Shown: positions 1 to 12,084 of the stretch, piece by piece | Layout: each line of letters opens with the position of its first letter | Position numbering within the stretch: position 1 is the first letter of the stretch | Assembly: GCA_903905455.1 (NCBI GenBank) | Contig: CAIVGN010000046.1 | Coordinates: forward strand, 1-64,000 | Direction of reading: 5' to 3' | From: an uncultured Archangium sp. | Lineage (GTDB): Bacteria; Myxococcota; Myxococcia; Myxococcales; Myxococcaceae | DNA: 64,000 nt | Notes under the pieces: model-generated | What the model was told of the DNA's origin: nothing | Seen by the model: only the letters and a program-made list of their open reading frames with translations | The model's database searches: none | Position numbers and translations under genes: made by a program

Positions 1-1116
1 GGCACCTTGCGCGGCGCGGCCTTCGCCACCGTGGTGCTCTTCGGCCTGCGCCTCATGGAGCCCCTGCGCGCCGGTGACGGCGAGCTCATTCCCTGGACCC
101 AGCTCTTCATGGTGGGCCTCGGGGCGGGGCTGCTGCTGCACGCGCTCCTCTTCTTCGCGGGGCCGCGCTTTCACGAGAAGCCCTGGGGCCCGGTGGCGCT
201 GGCGACGGCGTTGCCCGCGACGTTCCCCGGCATGCTCCTCTTCTGGCAGCACGCCTTCGGCCGCTCGATGCAGGGCGCGCTGGCGGTGGGCCTGGCGGTG
301 GTCGCGCTGGGCTCGGCGCTGCTCGCGCAACGCTCGGTGCGCTCCCTGGGCAGCCGCGGGGTGATGTGGCAGCTCGCCGCGGCCTGCACCCTGATCGCCA
401 TCGCGGTGCCCCTTCAGCTCGAGAACCAGTGGGTCACCATCTCCTGGGCGCTGATGGCCCTGGCGTACCTCGGCCTGTGGCGGCGCTTCGACTCGCGCGG
501 GCTCAAGTGGCTGGCGCTGACGCTGCTGTCCTTCGTGAGCATTCGTCTGCTGCTCAACCCGGCGGTGCTCGACTACCACCAGCGCAGCGGCGTCCTCTTC
601 TTCAACTGGCTCACGTACACCTACCTCATCCCCGCGGCGTGCCTGGTGGCGGCGGCCTGGCTGCTCGCGCCGCAGGAAGTGCCTCGCGCGCGTGGCTGGG
701 AAGCGGGCCTGTACTCCACGAAGGTCCCGTGGGGCGCGTCCACCTCCGCCATCGGCGCGGCGCTGGTCGTCTTCGCCTGGGTGACCTTGAGCGTCTTCGA
801 CTTCTTCTCGGTGTCCAGCACCCTCACGGTAACGCTCGACCGGCTCCCGGCGCGCGACGTGGCCTTGTCGTTGAGCTGGGTGGTGTACGCGGTGGCGCTG
901 CTGGCCATCGGCATGTGGCGTCGCTCGCGGGCGCTGCGGTGGATGAGCCTGGGCTTCCTCCTCGCCAGCATCGGCAAGGTGTTCCTCTACGATCTCGGCG
1001 AGCTCAAGGACCTGTACCGCGTGGCGTCGCTCATGGGCCTCGCCATCTCGCTCATCATCATCTCCCTCGCCTACCAGCGCTTCGTCTTCCGCCGCGCTGA
1101 ACCGGAGTCGAAATGA
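1..1116 (+). CDS. DUF2339 family polytopic membrane protein, C-terminal part (5' end outside window)
   Basis: The reading frame is open from the first base, so the true start lies upstream and 371 residues are visible. The protein is a succession of hydrophobic helices with short arginine-containing turns. It ends in a segment of the type K-V-F-L-Y-D-L-G-E-L followed by Y-R-V-A-S and a last helix I-I-I-S-L-A-Y-Q-R-F. This resembles the C-terminus of the DUF2339 family of large inner-membrane proteins of unknown function. The stop codon overlaps the ATG of the next gene (ATGA), indicating translational coupling with a DUF3999 protein, a known neighbour of DUF2339. The biochemical function is not known. 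Family assignment is by recognition of the C-terminal pattern and context. Confidence 0.8.
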   Translation, partial: GTLRGAAFATVVLFGLRLMEPLRAGDGELIPWTQLFMVGLGAGLLLHALLFFAGPRFHEKPWGPVALATALPATFPGMLLFWQHAFGRSMQGALAVGLAVVALGSALLAQRSVRSLGSRGVMWQLAAACTLIAIAVPLQLENQWVTISWALMALAYLGLWRRFDSRGLKWLALTLLSFVSIRLLLNPAVLDYHQRSGVLFFNWLTYTYLIPAACLVAAAWLLAPQEVPRARGWEAGLYSTKVPWGASTSAIGAALVVFAWVTLSVFDFFSVSSTLTVTLDRLPARDVALSLSWVVYAVALLAIGMWRRSRALRWMSLGFLLASIGKVFLYDLGELKDLYRVASLMGLAISLIIISLAYQRFVFRRAEPESK

Positions 1117-3080
1117 TCACGCTCGTCGCGTTGCTGTTGCTGGCCCAGGCCCCTGAGAAGCTGGGCACCGTCTTCCCGAAGCGGGCCGAGGTGGTGCTCG
1201 CCACGCAGACCGGCGAATGGGCGCGGTTGCCGTTGCCCGAGGGCGTGCTCAGCCAGGTCGACCGTGATCTCGCCGACGTGCGCCTGTTCGATGCCGCCGG
1301 TGGCCTGGTGCCCTTCGTGGTGCAGCGCGAGCGCACCTACGATCCCGAGTCGCAGGTGCTGCTCAACATGGTGGCCGTCAGCCGCCAGGAGACGCCCTCG
1401 GGGGCTGGCACGCCCAACCGCTACGAGGAAGTGGTGATGTTCAACCTGCCCAGCACCCGCGCGCGCACCCCGCGGCTGGAGTTCGAGACCACCGCCTCGC
1501 GCTTCGTGAGGCACGCGCTGATCGAGGCGATCAGCACCACCGGCGCGGTGCTGGGCCGCATGGACACCACGCTCTTCCGCATCCCCGGCGTGGGTGAGCA
1601 GCTGGAGGTGTGGTTGCCGGCGCTCGAGCAGAACGCGACGCGCCTGCGGCTCACGTTGACCGGCCAGGACGACGGGTTCCTCTCGCCCATGGCCCACGCG
1701 ACCTTCGCCGAACGGGGCCCGCGGGAGACCTCGCTCGAGTGGCCGCTGACCGACGCGCCCCGCACTGAAGGCACCCAGACGGTCTACCGGCTCGGGAAGC
1801 CCCGCGGCGTGGTGCCCATGCGCTTGTCGGTGAAGACCACCACGCCCTGGTTCAACCGCGTGGTGACCGTGCGCAACGGCAGCGCGGTGTTGGGTGAGGG
1901 GCGCGTGTTCCGCCAGGCGGGGACGACGCCGCTCGAACGCCTCGAGCTGCCGCTGGCCGCCCTGAGCGACGAGGGCCTCGAAGTACGCATCGAGAACGCT
2001 GACAGCCCGCCCCTCGAGAAGCTCGAGTTGGCGCTGGTGGTCGAGCAGCCGGAGCTGGTCTTCACCGTGCCCTCGGAGCAGCCCGTGACGCTCTTCTTCG
2101 GCGGTCACCGCACCCGTCGCGCGAACTTCGACACCTCCGATCTCGAGGTGCGCCTGCCCTTCGGGCTCGAGGCGTCCGGGCTCAAGCCCATCGCCACCAA
2201 CCCCGGCTACGTGCCGTCGTCGCCGCTCGCCGAGTTCCGCAAGGCCGGCGCCGCCGTCGACGTCGCTGCGTTCCCCCAGCAGGCGTGGATCCGCGGCGTC
2301 AGTGCCACGGAGGTCACCAGCATCACCTTCACCGCCTCGCACGCGCAGACCATGAGCTCCGACTTCCGCGACCTGCGGCTGGTCGATGCCCAGGGGCTGC
2401 AGTGGCCCTACGTGCTGCGTGAGAGCACGGCCTCGTTGCCGGTGGCGTTGACGCCCGCGAAGTCCCCGACGCCGGGTCACTCGTCGTTCACCTTCCAGGT
2501 CGGTGGCCGGGTGCAGTCGTTGGCCCTCGTTCCGCCCGCCGGCACCCCGTACTTCTCGCGCAACACCTCGTTGCACTTCGCCGCCGAGGGCCGACGCCCC
2601 GAGGTGGTGTGGACGGGGTGGCTGACCTCGAACCCCAGCGAACGGGGCGAGCGCACCGACCTTGTGTTGTCGCTCGACGGCTCGTCGCGCGGCGAAGGCA
2701 CGTACACCCTGGAGTTCGAAGACGGGGGCGACGCGGCGCTCGAAGGACTGGGCCTCGAGGCCACGGTGAAGGTGCCGCAGTTGACGGCGCTGCTCGCCGC
2801 GGGCGACTACCGCGCGGTGTGGGGTGCCCCGGCGCAACGCGCGCCCCGCTACGACGTGGAGCGGGTCAGCGAGGTGCTCCAGGAGCTCCGCTCGACCCCG
2901 CGGCCCGCCGAGCCGACCGAGAAGAACGCCGCCTTCGTCGCGCCCAGCCTGCTCGAGGCGACCGGCGGCGCGACCCGGTGGTTGTTCTGGGCGACGCTGG
3001 CGCTGGCGGTGGTGGTGCTGGGCGGGCTCACCGTGCGCATCGCGCGGGCCGACCCGGGCGCGCCTCCCCCGGCGAGCTGA
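1113..3080 (+). CDS. DUF3999 family envelope protein
   Basis: This 655-residue protein starts at an ATG overlapping the stop of the DUF2339 gene. The N-terminus (M-I-T-L-V-A-L-L-L-L-A-Q-A) is a short signal peptide. A long beta-rich extracytoplasmic region follows, and a single membrane helix lies at about residues 628-646, followed by a short basic tail. That topology (signal peptide, large beta-sandwich region, C-terminal anchor) and the position after DUF2339 fit DUF3999. The role is unknown; the pair presumably forms an envelope complex, with the DUF3999 part in the periplasm. No catalytic motif is evident. Confidence 0.75.
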   Translation: MITLVALLLLAQAPEKLGTVFPKRAEVVLATQTGEWARLPLPEGVLSQVDRDLADVRLFDAAGGLVPFVVQRERTYDPESQVLLNMVAVSRQETPSGAGTPNRYEEVVMFNLPSTRARTPRLEFETTASRFVRHALIEAISTTGAVLGRMDTTLFRIPGVGEQLEVWLPALEQNATRLRLTLTGQDDGFLSPMAHATFAERGPRETSLEWPLTDAPRTEGTQTVYRLGKPRGVVPMRLSVKTTTPWFNRVVTVRNGSAVLGEGRVFRQAGTTPLERLELPLAALSDEGLEVRIENADSPPLEKLELALVVEQPELVFTVPSEQPVTLFFGGHRTRRANFDTSDLEVRLPFGLEASGLKPIATNPGYVPSSPLAEFRKAGAAVDVAAFPQQAWIRGVSATEVTSITFTASHAQTMSSDFRDLRLVDAQGLQWPYVLRESTASLPVALTPAKSPTPGHSSFTFQVGGRVQSLALVPPAGTPYFSRNTSLHFAAEGRRPEVVWTGWLTSNPSERGERTDLVLSLDGSSRGEGTYTLEFEDGGDAALEGLGLEATVKVPQLTALLAAGDYRAVWGAPAQRAPRYDVERVSEVLQELRSTPRPAEPTEKNAAFVAPSLLEATGGATRWLFWATLALAVVVLGGLTVRIARADPGAPPPAS

Positions 3081-3097
3081 GGAGGCCAGGGCAAGGC

Positions 3098-3982
3098 ATG
3101 AAGGCACTGCGCTGGTTGTGGACGTGGCTGCGTCGCGTGGCGACGTTCGTGGTGCGCGTGGTGAGCGCGTTCCTCAACAACCGCGGCATCCTGCTGGCCG
3201 GGGGCGTGGGCTACAACGCGCTGCTCTCCCTGGTGCCATTTCTGACGCTCACCGTCGCGGCGCTTTCGGTGTTCTTCGACCACCAGCACATCCTGGCCAT
3301 GTTGCGCTCGGAGCTGAAGGTGCTCGTGCCGCAGAACGCCGAGGCGATCCTCCAGGCGGCCGAGACGTACCTGGAGAGCCAGGCCACCGCGAGCGTGGTC
3401 AGCGTGTTGTTCCTGCTCTTCTTCAGCTCCATCGCCTTTCGCATGCTGGAGCAGGCGGTCGCGGCGATCTTCCACACCTCGAGCCAGGGCCTGCATCGCC
3501 ACTTCCTCGTCTCGGCGGTGCTGCCCTACACCTTCATGCTGCTGCTGATGGCGGCGCTGTTCTTCATCACCCTGCTCACCTCGAGCCTCGACGCACTGGG
3601 CGAGACGGCGGTGTGGATCCTGGGGTCGGAGCTCTCGCTGGCGTGGGGCACCAACCTGCTGCTGCGGGTCGCCGGCGCGGTCGGCCTGGTGGTGCTCTTC
3701 GCGGGCATCTACCGGGTGCTGCCGGTGGTGAAGATCTCCATGAACAAGGCGCTCGTCGGGGGCCTGTGCGCGGCGCTGCTCTGGCAGTTGGTCGGGCGCT
3801 TCATGGTCTATTACTTCGCGAACCTCTCGATGGTGAACGTGATCTACGGCTCGCTCGCCACGGTGGTGGTGATGCTGCTGTTCATGGAGATCGCGTTCGT
3901 GATCTTGCTGCTCGGGGCGCAGGTGATCGCCGAGCTCGAGGGCAGCGCCGCGGCGCGCGTGCCGTGGTGGGTCAAGCCGTAG
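3098..3982 (+). CDS. YihY/BrkB family inner-membrane protein
   Basis: A 294-residue protein starting at ATG 3098, with purine-rich sequence (GAGGAGG) just upstream. The frame is open far upstream, but the earlier segment is arginine-rich shadow sequence of the preceding gene. After a short amphipathic N-terminus comes the family-typical stretch L-L-A-G-G-V-G-Y-N-A-L-L-S-L-V-P-F. About six membrane helices and the late motif V-N-V-I-Y-G-S-L-A follow. Length and helix layout match the YihY/UPF0761 (formerly BrkB, RNase BN-misannotated) family, whose function remains unsettled. The 3' end overlaps the 3' end of the convergent methyltransferase by 11 bp. Confidence 0.9.
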   Translation: MKALRWLWTWLRRVATFVVRVVSAFLNNRGILLAGGVGYNALLSLVPFLTLTVAALSVFFDHQHILAMLRSELKVLVPQNAEAILQAAETYLESQATASVVSVLFLLFFSSIAFRMLEQAVAAIFHTSSQGLHRHFLVSAVLPYTFMLLLMAALFFITLLTSSLDALGETAVWILGSELSLAWGTNLLLRVAGAVGLVVLFAGIYRVLPVVKISMNKALVGGLCAALLWQLVGRFMVYYFANLSMVNVIYGSLATVVVMLLFMEIAFVILLLGAQVIAELEGSAAARVPWWVKP

Positions 3983-4509
3983 CCCGGTAGCGGTACACCT
4001 TGGTGCGGTAGAGATCGTCGGCGACGCGGGTCTCTTCGGGCTCGCGACCGCGCCACGCGAAGGTGTGGCTGATCACCTCGGCGCCTGTGGGCAGCTCCGC
4101 GTCGAACTTCGTCGCCAGCCGCGTCATGGCGCCGGTCCACAGGTAGGTCACCGTCAGGCTCGCGTGGCGCAGGTCGGCCTGGTGAAAGTCGCCGAAGCGC
4201 AGCACGAGGTTGGGGCGGCCGGCGAGGCGCTGACGCAGCCAGCAGAAGGCGAAGGGGAAGGGTGAGGCCTCCCAGGCGATGACCCGGGCCTTCGGGCACC
4301 GCGCCGCGATGGCGAACGCCAAGGTGCCCCCAGCCGGCGCCCAGTTCGTGGATCTCCCCCTGGTGGTCCTCGGAGATCATCGGCAACAACGTGCGCCGCA
4401 CCGCGCGGCTGGTCGGCATGGGCGAGATGCCCAGGCGCAGGGTGCTCCAGACGATCGACCCGAGGGCGATGCAGGTCAGGGCGAGGACGAGCAACTCGAG
4501 GAGCCACAC
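3972..4509 (-). pseudogene. Membrane-anchored class I SAM methyltransferase, frameshifted
   Basis: Two overlapping minus-strand frames together encode one plausible protein. The first half starts at GTG 4509 with a hydrophobic anchor (W-L-L-E-L-L-V-L-A-L-T) and runs through I-S-P-M-P-T-S to H-E-L-G-A-G-W-G, a methyltransferase motif I glycine loop. The second half resumes one base out of phase with T-L-A-F-A-I-A-A-R-C-P and W-E-A-S-P-F-P, the usual continuation of a Rossmann methyltransferase. The break falls in a run of five C on the plus strand (4327-4331); removing one base restores a single frame of about 178 residues. Either the gene is truly broken or this is a homopolymer sequencing error. 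The substrate is unknown. It is convergent with the BrkB gene and divergent from rmuC. Confidence 0.7.
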
Positions 4510-6026
4510 GGAGCCATGATTACCTCGGACCGTGGGTTCGCTTCTCCTGCCAACTGCGCCTCGCGGCCTGCTCCTCGGCGTGACCGGTCGGCTGGACGAA
4601 GGGGTTCCCGGGCTGGTGGCCATCGTGCCCGACGATGCCAAGCGCTCGAAACGACTGGCCTGCAGAGGGACTTGTCAGTGGTGGCTGGTACACCGCTCGC
4701 CCATGGGCATCGTGACGGCGGTGATCGCCGCGGCCGTGGCCGCAGGGGTGGGGTGGCTGGTCGCGCGCCGAAGCGGCGAAGGCGAGGTGCGTCGACTCGA
4801 GCTCGAGCTCGCGGCCCTCAAGGGGCAACTGCTCGCCCGCGACGAGGCGCTGCGCCGCTCGGAGGTCCACGCGGCGGCCCTCAGCGTGCAGGAAGAGCAG
4901 CTCTCCGAGACGCTCACCGTCACCCGCACCGAGCTCGCCGTCGCCCGATCGCGCGCCGCCGACCACGAGCAGGGCCGCGCCGCCATGCGCCTCGAGTTCG
5001 AAGCCCTCGCCCAGAAGCTCCTCGATGAGAAGGGCCGCGCCATGCTCGACCAGAGCCACCGCGGCCTCGAGGGGCTGCTCGCGCCCGTGAAGGACCGGCT
5101 CAAGGAGTTCGAAGAGAAGTTCCAGAAGACCTACGACCAGGACAACCGGGATCGCGGCTCGCTGCTCGAGAAGCTGCGCGGGCTGCAAGACGCGCAGAAC
5201 CGGCTCCACGCCGACGCCCAGGCCCTGTCGCGCGCCCTGACCGGCGAGTCGAAGGCCCAGGGCGACTGGGGCGAGCTGGTGCTCGAGAGCCTGCTGTCGA
5301 CCGCCGGGCTCACCGAGGGCCGCGAGTACGAGTTGCAGGTCGATCACCGCGACGAGGCCGGCGGCCACAAGCGCCCCGACGCCCTGGTGTACCTGCCCCC
5401 CAACCGGGTGATCATCGTCGACTCGAAGTGCTCGCTGAAGGCCTTCGTCGCCTCGACCCGCGCCCCCGACGACGACGAGCGCGAAGTGGAACTCGACGCC
5501 CACGTGGCCTCGGTGCGCGCCCACGTGCGCTCCCTGTCTTCGAAGGACTACCAGGCCGTGGTCAAGGAGCGGACCCTCGACATCGTCCTGCTCTTCGTGC
5601 CCAACGAGGCCGCCTTCCACGCCGCGCTCTCCCGAGACCCCTCGCTGTACGAAGACGCCTTCCGCCAACGCGTGGTGCTCTGCAGCCCCACCACGCTCCT
5701 CGCCGCGTTGCAGGTCGTCAGCCACGTGTGGCGCAGCGAACGGCAGACCCTCAACGCCCAGCGCATCGCCGAGGAGGCGGGGAAGATGATCGACAAGCTC
5801 TCCATGGCCCTCGAGTCGTTCGAGGACCTGGGCGACAAGCTGGGTCGGGCCCAGCACGCCTTCGAGACTTCGCGTTCCCGGCTGGCGACGGGGCGCGGCA
5901 ACGTGATGCAGGTCGCCAACAAGGTGGTGGAACTGGGGGCCCGGGTGGCCAAGCCGGAGAAGCTCGAAGCGGCCCGCGCCCGGCTCGACGCCGAGCCACA
6001 GTTCGACGCGATGGAGGGGGAATCGA

Positions 6027-8747
<2,721 letters not shown>

Positions 8748-8749
8748 CC

Positions 8750-9514
8750 ATGCAGCTCGCCATCCCCAGCGCTCCACGGCCGGTGACGCTCGCCCAGATC
8801 CCCGGGGCGTTGCGCCGCGTCGCGCTCGTCGGCGGGGCCGCCGTCGCCTTGACCCTGGTGGCGTGGTTCCTCGCCGCCCAGGCCCAGCGCTCGCTGTCCA
8901 CCCAGCGCGCCTTCCTCGCGGACGCCCTCGAGGTGAAGGGCCAGGTCACCGAGGTGGTGCTGCCCCCCATGGCCAGCCGCCTCGAGGACCCCGCGAAGCT
9001 GCGCGTCATCTTCCTGCTCCGCGGCCGCGAGTACTCGGCCTCCTCGGTGCTCATGGGCGGGGCTGACGCCGAGCCGCTCTTCGTCGGCGCGAAGGTGGAC
9101 CTGCTCGTCGATCCCGCGTCCCCGTGGAAGGCCCAGGAGGCGAAGTGGGCCCGCGATCGCGCTGGCTGGGTGTGGCTGGGCTCGTTGATCCTCGGGGTGG
9201 GGCTGTTGCTGGCGCTCGGCGCGGTGGCCTTCGAGCTGCGCCGCGCCATTCGACGCGAGGTGGCCCCCCTGCGCCTGGGCGCGCTGGTGTGGCTCACCCC
9301 CGAAGTCGAGCTGCCCGACACCAGGGACGAGCTCCGCTTCCCGGCGCACTACTTCCGGGATGATCAGAAGGTGCACGTCACCGCGCGGGTGCGGCCGGGA
9401 CGCCGGCCGGTGCGCAACGGCGGCAAGGTGCTGGCGGCGGTGGTGCCCACCGAGCCCGACTGGGCCCGGGTGGTCGACGAAGAGCTGGCCCAGGTGCTGG
9501 GCTGGTACCGCTGA
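8750..9514 (+). CDS. DUF3592 family two-helix membrane protein
   Basis: A 254-residue protein whose ATG lies 2 bp after the mutS stop. One membrane helix lies at about 29-47 and another at about 141-162. Between them is a beta-rich soluble segment with V-K-G-Q-V-T-E-V, F-L-L-R-G-R-E-Y and V-G-A-K-V-D-L-L-V-D-P-A-S-P-W-K. This is the usual DUF3592 pattern, in which a domain between two helices ends in a D-P-x-x-P-x-x-A-type motif. The C-terminal 90 residues are cytoplasmic and unassigned. Function is unknown; close spacing suggests co-transcription with mutS, but no mechanistic link to mismatch repair is evident. Confidence 0.7.
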   Translation: MQLAIPSAPRPVTLAQIPGALRRVALVGGAAVALTLVAWFLAAQAQRSLSTQRAFLADALEVKGQVTEVVLPPMASRLEDPAKLRVIFLLRGREYSASSVLMGGADAEPLFVGAKVDLLVDPASPWKAQEAKWARDRAGWVWLGSLILGVGLLLALGAVAFELRRAIRREVAPLRLGALVWLTPEVELPDTRDELRFPAHYFRDDQKVHVTARVRPGRRPVRNGGKVLAAVVPTEPDWARVVDEELAQVLGWYR

Positions 9515-10333
9515 TCAGTCGTGGAAGAAGCAGTCGACGGCCTTGGCCCCGAACATGTCGCGCGGGTGCACGCCCACGTCACGGCGCAGGCAGATGCCGG
9601 TGAGCCGCGGCGAGTTGTCGGGCGGGTAGGCCTGGGGCATCACCAGGGCGAGCTGCTTGGTGCGCATCTCGCGGGGCAGGGCGATCACCAGCAGGCCCTC
9701 GTTGGCGCGGTCGATGACTTCCGTGTCGGACACGCGCTTCCACCCGCGCATCGGGCCCTCGTGGCGCAGCCAGTCGCAGGTCTGCGCGAGGGTGAGCTCC
9801 TTGGCGCCCACGAAGTGGGGGATCTCGCAGTTCATCGCCCGGCTCACGTCGCAGGCGAAGATGTGCCCGCGGATCTTGCCCGGCCCGTCTTCGGCGTAGC
9901 GCGGGTTGACCAGCACGCCGAACTGGTTGACGACCATCTGGTACAGGTCCTTGCTGCGGCGGCCCGGCCGGCTCTGCAACGGGGCCTGCACTGCTTTCCA
10001 CAGGTCCCGCGTCTGCAGCACCTCGGGCACGGTCTTCCCATCGAACTTCATGCCGATGTTCGTCGGCTCGTCGGCCTCGTCGGGGTTGGGCTGCGACGGG
10101 CTGCCGGCGAGCAGCGAGTTGCGGCGCCGCTCGGCGCTGGTGTCGGCGAACTGCGAGCCGAGCAGGTTCTTCTGGTGCGAGGTGAGCATCGAGGCGTCGC
10201 TGCGCAGCTCGAACTTTCCGTCGTCGACCAGTTGCGCGGCGATGCTCCCCGTCGACGTCCGCGGCGCCACGGTGCCGGGCTTCTTCTGACCAGCCGAACC
10301 ACCCTTGCCCTGCGGAGGACGCTCCTGAGCCAT
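9515..10333 (-). CDS. Conserved-looking protein of unknown function
   Basis: A 272-residue minus-strand protein that I cannot place in a named family. It has a flexible basic N-terminus (residues 1-35, rich in Gly, Lys, Gln, Ser and Thr), no signal peptide and no membrane helix, so it is probably cytosolic. The globular part begins around residue 95 (K-T-V-P-E-V-L-Q-T-R-D-L-W). It contains five cysteines in dispersed positions (for example F-A-C-D-V-S-R-A-M-N-C), many aromatic residues and a compact end F-F-H-D. Codon choice resembles the neighbours, supporting a real gene. It is convergent with the DUF3592 gene (stops adjacent) and divergent from the amidase gene. Confidence 0.75.
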   Translation of the reverse strand: MAQERPPQGKGGSAGQKKPGTVAPRTSTGSIAAQLVDDGKFELRSDASMLTSHQKNLLGSQFADTSAERRRNSLLAGSPSQPNPDEADEPTNIGMKFDGKTVPEVLQTRDLWKAVQAPLQSRPGRRSKDLYQMVVNQFGVLVNPRYAEDGPGKIRGHIFACDVSRAMNCEIPHFVGAKELTLAQTCDWLRHEGPMRGWKRVSDTEVIDRANEGLLVIALPREMRTKQLALVMPQAYPPDNSPRLTGICLRRDVGVHPRDMFGAKAVDCFFHD

Positions 10334-10334
10334 G

Positions 10335-10367
10335 GGCCGGAGACTAGCGCGATCCGGCCGATTTTTT
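10335..10367 (+). terminator. Terminator-like hairpin with T6 tract upstream of the amidase gene
   Basis: Perfect 7-bp stem GGCCGGA (10335-10341) and TCCGGCC (10353-10359), with an 11-nt loop, followed after two bases by TTTTTT (10362-10367). This is the layout of an intrinsic terminator on the plus strand. It sits between the start of the minus-strand unknown gene and the amidase ATG 65 nt downstream. It would either stop plus-strand transcripts antisense to the unknown gene or act as an attenuator in the amidase leader. Which applies depends on the transcription start, which cannot be read from sequence. Confidence 0.5.
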
Positions 10368-10431
10368 GCCGAGATGTACGACGCATGTTCACATCCGACA
10401 CCCCTGTAGCGAGTCGTTGCCGCGAGCCACC

Positions 10432-12063
10432 ATGATCCGAGTCGTCGCCAGCCTGGTTGTCCTGATCTGCGGAAGCGCAGTGGCCGCCGGCGGCAACGCC
10501 GAAGACGCGTACAAGGACGCCAAGGGCGCCTACCAGAAGCTCAAGGACGACCCCAAGCGCCGCTCGCTGCGGCACCACTGGCAGAACGTGGCGAAGAAGT
10601 TCGAGGCGGTGGCCAGCAAGTACCCGAAGAGCGAGCGCGCCCCGGAGGCGCTCTTCAACTCCGGCGAGCTGAACAACGAGCTCTCGCGCATCTCGCAGCG
10701 CGACGACGACCGCGAGCTGGCCAAGCGCAGCTATCGGCGCCTCATCGACGGCTGGCCCAAGCACAAGCTGTGTGACGACGCCGCCTGGTCCCTGGCTCAC
10801 CTCCTGGCCGACAGGGAAGCCGACCCCACGGGCGCGCGGCAGGTGCTCGAGGCGGGCCTCAAGGGCGCCGGAGATCGCAAGAAGGACATCCAGGCGATGC
10901 TGGCCGCGCTCCCCAGTGAGGCCGCCCGCCCGGTGGTCGCCACGCGGGCCCCTGCGCCCCCCCGCGGCGCCCCGGCGCGCCCCGCCCCTGTCGTGGCCGA
11001 CGAGCCCGAGCCCCGGAGCCGCAGCGTCAACGACGTCGCCGAGGCCATCCGCCGCGCCATCAAGCCCCTCGAGGTCGCCACCCGCACCGGCGACGACGGC
11101 CCGCTCACCGCGCAGGCCCGCCGCAGCGCGCCCACCCGCCCGGCCGACGACGAGAAGCCGCGGGCCTTCGACCAGGTCGACCCCGAGGGCGCGGCCTCCG
11201 ACGAGGTGGTGGAGGCCTCCGAGCCGGTGGTGGCCAGCCTCGCCGAGAAGCTGCGCGACGTGCGCGTGGGCGCCCGCGTGGTGGGCAACGACGACTCCGA
11301 GACCCGGGCGAAGTTCAAGAAGCTCGCGAAGGCCGAGCACGGCGCCGAGCTCTCGCTGGCCCAGCAGCTGGGCCTCAAGGTGCGCCGGGTGGTGGTCGAC
11401 GCGGGCCACGGCGGCCACGACACCGGCGCCATCGGCCCGGGGGGCACGCGGGAAAAGGACGTCTCCCTGGCCATCGCCAAGAAGCTCGCGGCGCGCCTGG
11501 AGGAGGCCGGCCTCGAGGTGGTGCTCACCCGCGACGACGACACCTACGTGAAGCTCGAAGATCGCACCCGCATCGCCAACCGCCAGAAGGGCGACCTCTT
11601 CATCTCGGTGCACTGCAACGCGGCCCCCAGCAAGGCCCTGCGCGGCATCGAGACCTACACCCTCAACACCTCGTCCAACCGCTACTCCATCCGCCTCGCG
11701 GCAAGGGAGAACGCCACCACCGAGCGCGGCGTGGGGGACCTCCAGTACATCCTCGCGGACCTCGCCACCAAGGCGAACACCGGCGAGTCCTCGCACCTCG
11801 CCGAGCGCGTGCAGCGCTCGCTCATCCGCAACCTCTCCGAGTCGTACAAGAACGTGAAGGATCTCGGGAACAAGGAGGCCCTGTTCTTCGTGCTCCTCGG
11901 GGCGAAGATGCCGGCGATTCTCGTCGAGACCTCCTTCCTCTCGCACCCCGAAGAAGAAGAGCGCCTGGCCGACGACGCCTACCAGCAGAAAGTGGCCGAC
12001 TCGATCTCCGAGGCCGTGGGCGGCTTCCTCGAAGAGCGGAACAAGGTGGCCCAGGTCGACTGA
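10432..12063 (+). CDS. Periplasmic N-acetylmuramoyl-L-alanine amidase (Amidase_3) with N-terminal TPR-like domain
   Basis: This enzyme cleaves the amide bond between N-acetylmuramic acid and the stem peptide during daughter-cell separation or wall remodelling. The 543-residue product, from ATG 10432, opens with a signal peptide (residues 1-20, ending A-V-A-A-G). A helical repeat region resembling TPR or BamD-like domains (about 22-160) follows, then a proline/alanine-rich linker and a C-terminal Amidase_3 domain from about 318. Zinc ligands and catalytic residues are visible: His326 in D-A-G-H-G-G-H-D, Glu341 in T-R-E-K-D, His394 in S-V-H-C-N-A and Glu499 in L-V-E-T-S-F-L-S-H. It resembles AmiC-type enzymes but has a TPR-like rather than an AMIN N-terminus. 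Confidence 0.93.
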   Translation: MIRVVASLVVLICGSAVAAGGNAEDAYKDAKGAYQKLKDDPKRRSLRHHWQNVAKKFEAVASKYPKSERAPEALFNSGELNNELSRISQRDDDRELAKRSYRRLIDGWPKHKLCDDAAWSLAHLLADREADPTGARQVLEAGLKGAGDRKKDIQAMLAALPSEAARPVVATRAPAPPRGAPARPAPVVADEPEPRSRSVNDVAEAIRRAIKPLEVATRTGDDGPLTAQARRSAPTRPADDEKPRAFDQVDPEGAASDEVVEASEPVVASLAEKLRDVRVGARVVGNDDSETRAKFKKLAKAEHGAELSLAQQLGLKVRRVVVDAGHGGHDTGAIGPGGTREKDVSLAIAKKLAARLEEAGLEVVLTRDDDTYVKLEDRTRIANRQKGDLFISVHCNAAPSKALRGIETYTLNTSSNRYSIRLAARENATTERGVGDLQYILADLATKANTGESSHLAERVQRSLIRNLSESYKNVKDLGNKEALFFVLLGAKMPAILVETSFLSHPEEEERLADDAYQQKVADSISEAVGGFLEERNKVAQVD

Positions 12064-12084
12064 GTTGGTTAAGCGGGGCCCCCC

